From: Agathobacter sp.
GTDB taxonomy: Bacteria > Bacillota > Clostridia > Lachnospirales > Lachnospiraceae
Length of the DNA: 40,718 bases
Assembly (NCBI GenBank): GCA_022767075.1
Contig: JALEPP010000155.1
Coordinates: 1 to 40,718, forward strand
Direction of reading: 5' to 3'
The translations under genes were made by a program, and so were the position numbers. The stretch's first letter is position 1. Each line of letters starts with the position of its first letter. The notes beneath the pieces are model-generated. The model was not told where the DNA came from. It searched no databases and was given only the letters and a program-made list of their open reading frames with translations. Positions 17,662-24,480 of this stretch are shown here, piece after piece.

Positions 17662-18168
17662 TTACATATCAAAAACGTCCATAATATTCTGGAAGTCACC
17701 GGAGATATCTACGTTGGCCGGTGTGATAATGAATATGTAATTTGAAATCTTCTGTAGGTTGCCGCTGATAGCAAAACATGAACCTGAAGTAAAATCAATA
17801 ATACGTTGAGCAATCTCTACATCAAGACCCTCCACATTTAATACTACGGTCCGATTATTAAGGAGTGTCTCTGTAATCTCTCTGGCATCTTCAACTGATG
17901 TTGGTTTAATAACACATACTTCCATACCGTTTGCCTGCTTTCTTGAAGTCTTGGAAATAGGAGTGATTTTAGGGGTGGTTTTGACCGGCTTCTCACGAAC
18001 AGCATGCTCAGGCTCCTGGGCATCATCGTCCTTTTCTCTGCGGAAGAAACGTGGCTTCTCGCGTTCTTCCTCTACTTCCTCATCAAAATACTCTTCATTG
18101 TCAAATTCGTAATCATCCTCATCGTCATTGAGGCGCATCATATCTAAAATCTTATCTGCAAAACTCAT
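17662..18168 (-). CDS. sepF: Cell division protein SepF
   Basis: SepF anchors FtsZ to the membrane and shapes the septum. The 168-residue product starts MSFADKILDMMRL, an amphipathic membrane-binding helix, then an acidic linker (about 15-85) and the conserved core with ICVIKP-type VCVIKPTSVEDAREI and VLNVEGLDVEIAQRIIDFTSG. The ATG shares its A with the stop codon of yggS (TAATG), indicating coupled translation. The longer upstream frame is inside yggS and is not used. Confidence 0.96.
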   Translation of the reverse strand: MSFADKILDMMRLNDDEDDYEFDNEEYFDEEVEEEREKPRFFRREKDDDAQEPEHAVREKPVKTTPKITPISKTSRKQANGMEVCVIKPTSVEDAREITETLLNNRTVVLNVEGLDVEIAQRIIDFTSGSCFAISGNLQKISNYIFIITPANVDISGDFQNIMDVFDM

Positions 18169-18869
18169 TAATTTCTTTCTCCTGTATAATCTCTTTCGCC
18201 GAAGATACCGGTTCCCACACGAACCATTGTGGCGCCTTCCTCGATGGCAACCATATAATCTCCGGTCATACCCATGGACAGCACATCCATACATACATTA
18301 TCTATGTTTTCATTTGCTATGTCAACTGATAATTCCTTGATACCACGGAAGTATACACGATTATCTTCCGGGTCATCAACAAAAGGAGCAATGGTCATTA
18401 AGCCTTTGATTGCAACATGAGGAAGCTTTGAAATCTCACGAACCAGAGAGATAGTCTCGTCCTTTTTGATTCCAAACTTGCTCTCCTCTTCCGCAATATT
18501 CACCTCAATCAAAATAGGGATACTACGGTTACATTTTTCTCCCTGGCGATTGATTTCCTGAGCTAATTTTAAGGAATCCACCGAATGAATGAGATGCACA
18601 TACGGAGCAATATATTTTACTTTATTGGTCTGCAGATGCCCAATCATGTGCCAATGAATATCCTTTGGCAGCTGTCCTTCCTTTTCCGTCATTTCCTGCA
18701 CTTTATTTTCGCCGTACTCTCTTGCTCCGCAATCATACGCCTCTTGAAGCATAGAGAGTGGTTTTGTTTTGCTCACACTGATTAACGTCACCTCATCCAC
18801 GGAACGATTGACTTTTTCGCAGGCCCTTTGAATATTCTCTTGTACGTTTCTGTAATTTTCTTTTAACAT
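18168..18869 (-). CDS. yggS: YggS/YlmE-type pyridoxal phosphate homeostasis protein
   Basis: The 233-residue protein has the alanine racemase-like fold: SVSKTKP contains the PLP-lysine, followed by YGENKVQEM, WHMIGHLQTNKVKY, and near the end LSMGMTGDYMVAIEEGATMVRVGTGIFG. The family controls PLP supply. It is the partner gene of sepF in many Firmicutes. Its ribosome binding site is embedded in a run of 10-base tandem repeats. Confidence 0.96.
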   Translation of the reverse strand: MLKENYRNVQENIQRACEKVNRSVDEVTLISVSKTKPLSMLQEAYDCGAREYGENKVQEMTEKEGQLPKDIHWHMIGHLQTNKVKYIAPYVHLIHSVDSLKLAQEINRQGEKCNRSIPILIEVNIAEEESKFGIKKDETISLVREISKLPHVAIKGLMTIAPFVDDPEDNRVYFRGIKELSVDIANENIDNVCMDVLSMGMTGDYMVAIEEGATMVRVGTGIFGERDYTGERN

Positions 18870-18870
18870 A

Positions 18871-18905
18871 TTTCAACCTATTTCAACCTATTTTAATCTA
18901 TTTCC
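18871..18905. repeat. 10-base tandem repeats at the yggS translation start
   Basis: TTTCAACCTA occurs exactly at 18871-18880 and 18881-18890, with a third copy differing at two bases at 18891-18900 and a partial fourth. On the minus strand each full copy reads AATAGGTTGA, so each carries an AGGTTGA Shine-Dalgarno-like core. The copy next to the start is 7-8 bases from the yggS ATG. Confidence 0.85.
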
Positions 18906-18933
18906 TCTTAACCAATTATAGCTCCATACGGCG

Positions 18934-20313
18934 CTAGCGTGTAAGAAGCTGTTCCTCTTTAATAGAATCTCCCTCTAATGCAATATGATCATATACGGTA
19001 ATGCCGTAGGCGGTGCTTGTCTCCACAATAGAGTACTCCTCATTCTGATACAGGATATTAATCTGTTTAAAGACGGCATAGCCTTTATTGACATTGTATA
19101 CTCCCTCTAAGGTACCAATATCCTCTCCTATGGTATAGGTCTTGGTACTGTCCGGATATACAACAACATCCTTGGCATCCACTTCTCCGGAATCAATATA
19201 GTAATATTGATCTGTAGCATAGTAGACCGTAGGGGTAATCATATCAACCTTGGATGGATCCTCCCTTGATTGTATCAATAATGTAGGTTCATTTTGATCT
19301 CCACCTCCGGAAAATGCCTCCCTTGGAACGGTGAAAAAGTCTTTTGTTGTAATTGAAGAATTTGGAATTTTTAATCCCTTTTGGTTGGACAACAAAAGCT
19401 CCACATTCATAAAACGCTCTTTTCCATAACGAATCATGGAATTGGTCAATGCCAGATTGACAAAATACTGATTATCACGGTTGGATATAGTATAGGTACA
19501 TACTGCAGTATTTCCGTCCTTACAGAAGCGAATTTTCATCACATCATCCACAGAGAGCTCTTCAGCCAGCTTCTTGGCAACCGGCACCACAATGTACCAT
19601 TTCTCACTGGTAATGAGCTTGTACGCAGGATCACCGGAATTAATCTGTTCTCTGGTATTTAAGGCCTCCTTTTTATAATTACTCATATCAAAGCAGGAGG
19701 AATTATAGTTTTCAAGGGTAATTCCTTCATAGCCATCCACGTCGTACATGACGATTCCGCTTTTCGGAGGTCTCTTTAAGGAGAAAAGATTGCCCGCTTC
19801 CGCCGAATGAATTTCCTCTGATAAAGCAGCATATCCGCTCAAATTTACTGCCTGGGTAATGGTAGAATCCAAATTTTCCTTAAGGTCTCGTGCTTCAAAG
19901 AATTCATTGGAGTTGTAGGTGGCATGAAAGGCTCCGAGCAATGTAGAAATCTCATTGATATCCGAGGAGCCAAGAGTAAATGGAGCATCTTGAATCTGTT
20001 TTGCTAATGTGCCTTTTGTATCCACGGAGTATATATTATCTACAACAGAAGCCTTTTCTCCCCCTTTCCAATAATAGTCTACATAACCGGTCTGGTCTGC
20101 ATATACAATCTCTTCACTACGGATAATCAGACCCTTATAGATATTATTTGCAGCAATGGTTCCTTGTTTGACTTCATAAACAGATACATTAGGACCTGTT
20201 ACATAGAGAAAAATATTAACCAGGAGATATATGATTATTAAAATAAAGATAACCAGGCTAAAATGAAATCCATTTCCTCCCGGATATTTGACAATTTTCT
20301 GATTCTTATTCAA
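18934..20313 (-). CDS. HlyD-like membrane protein of the sepF cluster, function unknown
   Basis: The 459-residue protein has a short basic cytoplasmic start, one membrane segment (about 18-40) and a large outside domain. Residues about 47-105 resemble the barrel-sandwich half of membrane fusion (HlyD) proteins (VKQGTIAANNIYKGLIIRSEEIV). No ABC transporter or outer membrane partner is nearby, so an efflux role is doubtful. The start codon is TTG at 20313, with GAGG seven bases upstream. It precedes yggS-sepF-ylmH-lspA and may serve in division or cell wall growth; that is inference from position only. Confidence 0.75.
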   Translation of the reverse strand: MNKNQKIVKYPGGNGFHFSLVIFILIIIYLLVNIFLYVTGPNVSVYEVKQGTIAANNIYKGLIIRSEEIVYADQTGYVDYYWKGGEKASVVDNIYSVDTKGTLAKQIQDAPFTLGSSDINEISTLLGAFHATYNSNEFFEARDLKENLDSTITQAVNLSGYAALSEEIHSAEAGNLFSLKRPPKSGIVMYDVDGYEGITLENYNSSCFDMSNYKKEALNTREQINSGDPAYKLITSEKWYIVVPVAKKLAEELSVDDVMKIRFCKDGNTAVCTYTISNRDNQYFVNLALTNSMIRYGKERFMNVELLLSNQKGLKIPNSSITTKDFFTVPREAFSGGGDQNEPTLLIQSREDPSKVDMITPTVYYATDQYYYIDSGEVDAKDVVVYPDSTKTYTIGEDIGTLEGVYNVNKGYAVFKQINILYQNEEYSIVETSTAYGITVYDHIALEGDSIKEEQLLTR

Positions 20314-20337
20314 TGAAAAACCTCAATTCCCTTTAAA

Positions 20338-20365
20338 AAAGAGGATGTGCTTACACATCCTCTTT
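20338..20365 (-). terminator. Strong hairpin terminator after the P-loop gene
   Basis: AAAGAGGATGTG (20338-20349) pairs perfectly with CACATCCTCTTT (20354-20365) around a four-base loop. The minus strand continues with a T-run. It separates the P-loop gene from the HlyD-like gene, whose start is about 25 bases further on. Confidence 0.88.
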
Positions 20366-20403
20366 CTCATTTTATGTTGGTGCATTCCTTTAACCGTTTC
20401 GAC

Positions 20404-20826
20404 CTATAAAGAAATAACAACCTTTGCCTTAGCACATTCAGGAAGTGCTTCAAGATTCTTTGATACACTTAACACGAATTTAATCTTATACTTTTCACTA
20501 ATCACATCGAGCTTCTCAATGGCTTTGCAGATATCTTCTTCAGAAGAGAGTCCTGCAATTGTAAGGAAGCTGTCCAGATACATATCTTCAAGATCATTGT
20601 CCTGGGAAATAATGCCACAGATAAATCCCATAAACTCATCACAGTTACCAATTGGGTAATCTGCTACGTTGATGAGGCGAACCTTGTTACTCAGCTCATA
20701 CATGTGTTTCTGACTTTTATCAAGATAAACGACATTTCCGTTTGCTGTCTCTACGGAAGCATTTACTTTTGCTAAAAGTTCTTTGGTCTTACCTTTTCCT
20801 TTTTCACCACAAATAATTTCTATCAT
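20404..20826 (-). CDS. Small P-loop NTP-binding protein, function unknown
   Basis: The 140-residue protein begins MIEIICGEKGKGKTKELLAKVN, a Walker A motif (GxxGxGKT, residues 7-14) at the very N-terminus. A hydrophobic strand ending in Asp (NVVYLDKSQ) follows, and KFVLSVSKN may be a Walker B-like strand. There are no membrane segments or other domains. GGAGGG precedes the ATG. It has its own promoter and terminator and lies between the D,D-carboxypeptidase and the sepF group. I cannot name a function. Confidence 0.75.
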   Translation of the reverse strand: MIEIICGEKGKGKTKELLAKVNASVETANGNVVYLDKSQKHMYELSNKVRLINVADYPIGNCDEFMGFICGIISQDNDLEDMYLDSFLTIAGLSSEEDICKAIEKLDVISEKYKIKFVLSVSKNLEALPECAKAKVVISL

Positions 20827-20877
20827 TGTTTTGCCCTCCGGATTATGTGAAAAATACTTTATGAAGTTGATAAAATA

Positions 20878-20906
20878 ATTATATTATACTAGATATAAAA
20901 ACACAA
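20878..20906 (-). promoter_or_regulatory. Sigma-A-type promoter of the P-loop gene
   Basis: On the minus strand TTGTGT (20906-20901) and a perfect TATAAT (20883-20878) are 17 bases apart. The transcript would start about 45 bases before the ATG. Confidence 0.72.
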
Positions 20907-20909
20907 TGA

Positions 20910-21884
20910 CTAATTAGCAAATCCCGATAAGATTTCATTCATTAAAAGATATAAATTATGTCTGCAGTCTGCCTTAAAGACAATGCTGACAATCTTCTCA
21001 CCTCTGGAATTCTGGGAAAGTAAAACCAGACAATAGCCTGCTTCGAAGGTAGTGCCGGTCTTTCCTCCGATTACCTGAAATCCATCCGGAGTTTTGATAT
21101 TTCCTTTCAGATAACCGTTGGTATTGTGATAATTGTGAGTCACACTATCCCCGTTCTTATTGGTATAATTAGCATCGTAGGATTTGGTAGAGATAATGGA
21201 CACAAAGGTCTCATTCTCTATGGCAGCAGAAAACAAAAGGTACATATCGTAAACGGTGGTATAATGATTGTCATCAGGCAAACCATGGGGATTCACAAAA
21301 TGACTATTGGTAGCTCCAAGAGCCGCCGCTTCCTGATTCATCACCTCTGCAAACGCTTCCTCTGAGCCGGAATAATACTCCGCAAGAGCAATGGCTGCAT
21401 CGTTTCCGCTGCAAAGCATAAGCCCATACAGCAGGTCTCTGACAGAAAGGACATCTCCCTCCGCCAGATACGCCACCGAAGAATCGGGAGCCTGATCAGC
21501 TGCATGAGCAGATACGGTGGTATAATCATCCAGATTCCCGTACTTACAGATAATTAGTGCTGTAAGTATTTTGGTAGTACTTGCAGGATAGAGCTTCCCA
21601 TATATATTCTGGTTATACAGGACCTCATTTGTAGTAAGGTTAAACGCACCTGCACCCTGGGCCACCCAGGCATCTGTCTGTTCCGTTCCAAAATCAGTTG
21701 TCCCGGTTACACATAAATTTTTAGCAAAATAATCGGTATTTCCTGTGCTATGTGATGTTGCAGCCAAAGAAGAATCATATACACGGTAAGCATTCTCCAC
21801 CGGTGCACTTGCACATCCTGTCATAAAAAGAGCTGCTAAGCAGATGATACTCAGCAGACTCTTGGTCTTACTTATACATTTCAC
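20910..21884 (-). CDS. D-alanyl-D-alanine carboxypeptidase (peptidase S11), lipoprotein
   Basis: This low-molecular-weight penicillin-binding protein trims the terminal D-Ala of peptidoglycan stem peptides. The 324-residue product has a lipoprotein signal peptide with the lipobox MTGC (lipidated Cys24) and the three active-site motifs: S102-TT-K105, S159-GN and K275-TG. It lacks the extra C-terminal domain and amphipathic anchor of DacA/PBP5, so the lipid probably replaces that anchor. Its start overlaps the end of mgsA by 17 bases. Confidence 0.93.
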   Translation of the reverse strand: MKCISKTKSLLSIICLAALFMTGCASAPVENAYRVYDSSLAATSHSTGNTDYFAKNLCVTGTTDFGTEQTDAWVAQGAGAFNLTTNEVLYNQNIYGKLYPASTTKILTALIICKYGNLDDYTTVSAHAADQAPDSSVAYLAEGDVLSVRDLLYGLMLCSGNDAAIALAEYYSGSEEAFAEVMNQEAAALGATNSHFVNPHGLPDDNHYTTVYDMYLLFSAAIENETFVSIISTKSYDANYTNKNGDSVTHNYHNTNGYLKGNIKTPDGFQVIGGKTGTTFEAGYCLVLLSQNSRGEKIVSIVFKADCRHNLYLLMNEILSGFAN

Positions 21885-22263
21885 GCCAATCCAAATCTCC
21901 TCTATCTAGTGATCGAATCAATAATTCTGCAGTGGCAAGGTTCGATGCCAATGGAATATTGTGTTCATCGCAAAGTCGAATAATATTATTAACATCAGGT
22001 TCATGAGACTTTGGTTTCATAGGGTCTCGAAGAAAAATAACCAAATCAATCTCATTATGCTCAATCTGAGCACCTAATTGCTGACATCCCCCAAGATGTC
22101 CTGCCAAATATTTGTGAACCTGCAGATTTGCAACTTCCTCAATTAGCCTTCCGGTAGTGCCTGTGGCATATAAATCATTTTTGCAAAGGATACCACGATA
22201 GGCAATACAAAAATTCTGCATTAGTTTTTTCTTGGAATCATGTGCTACTAAACCTATATTCAT
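21868..22263 (-). CDS. mgsA: Methylglyoxal synthase-like protein with catalytic Asp replaced by Cys
   Basis: Methylglyoxal synthase turns dihydroxyacetone phosphate into methylglyoxal. The 131-residue protein keeps the phosphate-binding TGTTGRLI, the RDP aspartate and HEPDV (equivalents of E. coli Asp91, His98 and Asp101). However, the GGDQQ motif that supplies the catalytic base Asp71 reads GGCQQ, with Cys60 encoded at 22084-22086, and SGP before it reads AGH. The enzyme may be inactive in the standard reaction or use a changed chemistry. AAGGAGGAG lies upstream of the ATG. Its place inside a cell-shape operon is also unusual. Confidence 0.85.
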   Translation of the reverse strand: MNIGLVAHDSKKKLMQNFCIAYRGILCKNDLYATGTTGRLIEEVANLQVHKYLAGHLGGCQQLGAQIEHNEIDLVIFLRDPMKPKSHEPDVNNIIRLCDEHNIPLASNLATAELLIRSLDRGDLDWREMYK

Positions 22264-22307
22264 AGCCCAATCTCCTCCTTATCTTGATTTCTATCATAAA
22301 ATATGAA

Positions 22308-23420
22308 TTAACGGTATTTTTTGGGTTGTAGGCCCACATTTAAGACAAGTCCAATTGCAATAAAAAGGGACATCAGGGAGGTAAGTCCATAGCTTACGAA
22401 GGGCAATGGCACTCCCGTATTTGGAAATAATCCGGTAGCTACGCTTACATTGACGAAGGACTGAAAACCGATGAGTGTTGCCACACCACAGCATATCATA
22501 CTTCCGTACATATCCTTAGCCTTGTAACCGATACGAATACATTTAAGAACAATCAGTAACAATAAAATAATGATTAAGGCTGTTCCTACAAAACCCAGTT
22601 CCTCTCCTGCGACTGCTAAAATAAAGTCAGTCTGAGGTTCAATAATAAAACCGGTATTTTTCATAGAGGTGGCTACAGAATTATCTAACCCTTTTCCGGT
22701 AAGCTGGCCGGAACCAATTGCCATAATGGAATTGCGCTGCTGTGCAGCGATATCAGAGTATTGCTTGTCCATAGGATATAGCCAGGACATAATTCTGCGA
22801 TACTGATAGGGCTCCAATATTTCCGATCCTTTTTGAATAATAACCACTAATCCTACGATGACAGTGGGTATTCCGATGGATAATGCACCTATGACTATTT
22901 TATAACTTAATCCGCCAATAAACAAGAGCATAATAAAAATAAATGCGGTAATAATGGTGGTAGACAAATCAGGCTGTGATTTAATCAAATACAAAGGAAC
23001 CGCTGCCAGTGCAAGACTAATGAGCCAAATCTTTGGGGTATTGATCTTCTCTGTGTATTTCGTAAAAAAGTAAGAGAAAAAAAGGATAAATACGATCTTG
23101 GCCAACTCGGATGGCTGAAATTGAATACCGGCAATTTCCACCCATCTTACAGAACCATTTGCCCCTTCTCCCATAAACTTTACCATGGTAAGAAGTCCAA
23201 TAATTCCAACGTAATAGAACCATACAAATTTTAGTAAAAAAGAATAATCCATCAAAGAAACAATCACCATAATGATAAGACCACCTATAAACCCTAAAAT
23301 CTGTTTGTTTTGTACAGATTCCTTGGCACTTCCTATGAGCATAATCCCAATGATGGAAAGGATTACAACGTATATAATTAAATCAAAATGATAATTCTTT
23401 AATTTATACTGTTTAAACAT
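22308..23420 (-). CDS. rodA: RodA/FtsW/SpoVE-family peptidoglycan glycosyltransferase
   Basis: SEDS proteins polymerise glycan strands from lipid II together with a class B PBP. The 370-residue protein has about ten membrane segments, the WVEIAGIQFQPSELAKI motif, QPDLSTT near the middle (catalytic-type Asp region), AVAGEELGFVGT and the final PFVSYGLTSLM. Its partner is almost certainly the PBP2 encoded in the same cluster. The start at 23420 has only a weak purine-rich site. Confidence 0.95.
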   Translation of the reverse strand: MFKQYKLKNYHFDLIIYVVILSIIGIMLIGSAKESVQNKQILGFIGGLIIMVIVSLMDYSFLLKFVWFYYVGIIGLLTMVKFMGEGANGSVRWVEIAGIQFQPSELAKIVFILFFSYFFTKYTEKINTPKIWLISLALAAVPLYLIKSQPDLSTTIITAFIFIMLLFIGGLSYKIVIGALSIGIPTVIVGLVVIIQKGSEILEPYQYRRIMSWLYPMDKQYSDIAAQQRNSIMAIGSGQLTGKGLDNSVATSMKNTGFIIEPQTDFILAVAGEELGFVGTALIIILLLLIVLKCIRIGYKAKDMYGSMICCGVATLIGFQSFVNVSVATGLFPNTGVPLPFVSYGLTSLMSLFIAIGLVLNVGLQPKKYR

Positions 23421-23533
23421 ACCGGGTACTTCTTCTTTCTTTTATCTTTTACTCTTTCGCTCTTACTATTTACTCTTTTACTATTGATCTCTTGCTATTA
23501 TTTTTGGCTATGAATCACTTACTGTTTCATCAC
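23421..23533 (-). repeat. Purine-rich degenerate repeat leader before rodA
   Basis: On the minus strand this 113-base gap is nearly all A and G in its second half, with recurring AGTAAAAG, AGTAAATAG, AGTAAGAG and AGAGTAAAAG units roughly 7-11 bases long. I see no strong hairpin, promoter or open frame in it. Confidence 0.5.
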
Positions 23534-23728
23534 TTATTCTTCAAACATGATTTTTATCTTGTAGTTTCCGTTTGTATCAAAGTACTTGTCAACCACTTGG
23601 CGCAGCTCTATATTAAGCTGTTTTTTTTGGGACTCTGTCAGGTCATAACAATTTTGCTGATTCAAATCCCGAATTCTTGAAATGGCAACCTCATGATCTT
23701 GCGTAAGATTCCACAGCCGGAAGCTCAT
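23534..23728 (-). CDS. minE: MinE-like cell division topological specificity factor, short form
   Basis: The 64-residue product resembles the core of MinE: AISRIRDLNQQNCYDLTESQKKQLNIELRQVVDKYFDTNGNYKIKI follows the pattern of a start helix, an IxxVIxKY helix and a final beta strand. Usual MinE proteins have 80-90 residues with an N-terminal membrane-binding helix and a longer end, both missing here. The ATG at 23728 has AGGAG eight bases upstream, while the longer frame has no such site. It overlaps minD by 38 bases. Confidence 0.65.
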   Translation of the reverse strand: MSFRLWNLTQDHEVAISRIRDLNQQNCYDLTESQKKQLNIELRQVVDKYFDTNGNYKIKIMFEE

Positions 23729-24458
23729 AGGACACTGCTCCTTTCTGATAGATTTTTTTCGCAATGTCAATAAATGCTTCTTTGGTTTTTCTTTTCAGGT
23801 TCAGATAAGGAATACCGATATTCTGGCTAATAGGTATATTTTCATCATACGGTATTTTTCCTAACAAGGTTACCTCAAGAAGCTCTTCCATGGGCGCAAT
23901 TCCCATCCGTCTGCTTTCAAACAGATGTCTTTTGGTCTCTTCATGCATAATCATATGCTCACAACAGATTCCGCGATAATCAAGAATATCCTTTACCTTT
24001 CTGGCGTCGTGAAGAGAAGCGATTCCCCCTGTGGTCACCAGAATTGCCTCATCCACAAGACTGGTTGCAAAATCAAAGCCCGGGCCAATTCCAGCAGGAC
24101 AATCCAAAAGAATGTAATCATACTGATTTCTAAGATATGCAATTAATCTGCACCATTGGTCCTTGTATCGGCTCAACTGAAGCATATTGCAGGGAGCCGG
24201 CAACAAATAAAGGTTGGGAGCGTTCTTATAACGTATAATTGCTTGATGCAAGGCACATTTCTGCTCTAAGACATCTAACAAATGATACTGAATTCGCTGC
24301 TCAATTCCAAGTACTACATCAAGATTTCTAAGACCTATATCTAAATCAATGGTCAAAATCCTTTTCTCTAATAGTGAAAGTCCAATTCCAACGTTGGCCA
24401 CAGCTGTGGTTTTTCCAACGCCGCCTTTTCCGGAAGTAAAAACAATTACTTCTCCCAC
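23691..24458 (-). CDS. minD: MinD-like ATPase, divergent
   Basis: MinD is a ParA-type ATPase that places the division site with MinC and MinE. The 255-residue protein has the deviant Walker A GKGGVGKTT near residue 10, DLDIGLRNLDVVLG, and LLDCPAGIGPGF as Walker B. The end (KKIYQKGAVSYELPAVESYARS) lacks the amphipathic membrane-targeting helix of normal MinD. In the MinC-contact region the usual TxPEVSxxRD reads TTGGIASLHD. GGAGG lies upstream of the start. minC is not adjacent: the gene before it is mrdA. Confidence 0.85.
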   Translation of the reverse strand: MGEVIVFTSGKGGVGKTTAVANVGIGLSLLEKRILTIDLDIGLRNLDVVLGIEQRIQYHLLDVLEQKCALHQAIIRYKNAPNLYLLPAPCNMLQLSRYKDQWCRLIAYLRNQYDYILLDCPAGIGPGFDFATSLVDEAILVTTGGIASLHDARKVKDILDYRGICCEHMIMHEETKRHLFESRRMGIAPMEELLEVTLLGKIPYDENIPISQNIGIPYLNLKRKTKEAFIDIAKKIYQKGAVSYELPAVESYARS

Positions 24459-24480
24459 TGGAAGACCTCCTATTATTTAT

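Noticed and set aside
17637-17664. TAAGAT/ATCTTA inverted repeat at the end of sepF as a terminator
   Set aside because: The stem is short with a mismatch and there is no T-run; it lies between two genes that appear co-transcribed.
18934-20313. Efflux pump periplasmic adaptor
   Set aside because: Only the front part resembles HlyD, no ABC or RND partner is nearby and the organism appears Gram-positive; kept as function unknown.
23728-23770. Longer MinE start at 23770
   Set aside because: No ribosome binding site there, while AGGAG lies at the right distance from the ATG at 23728.
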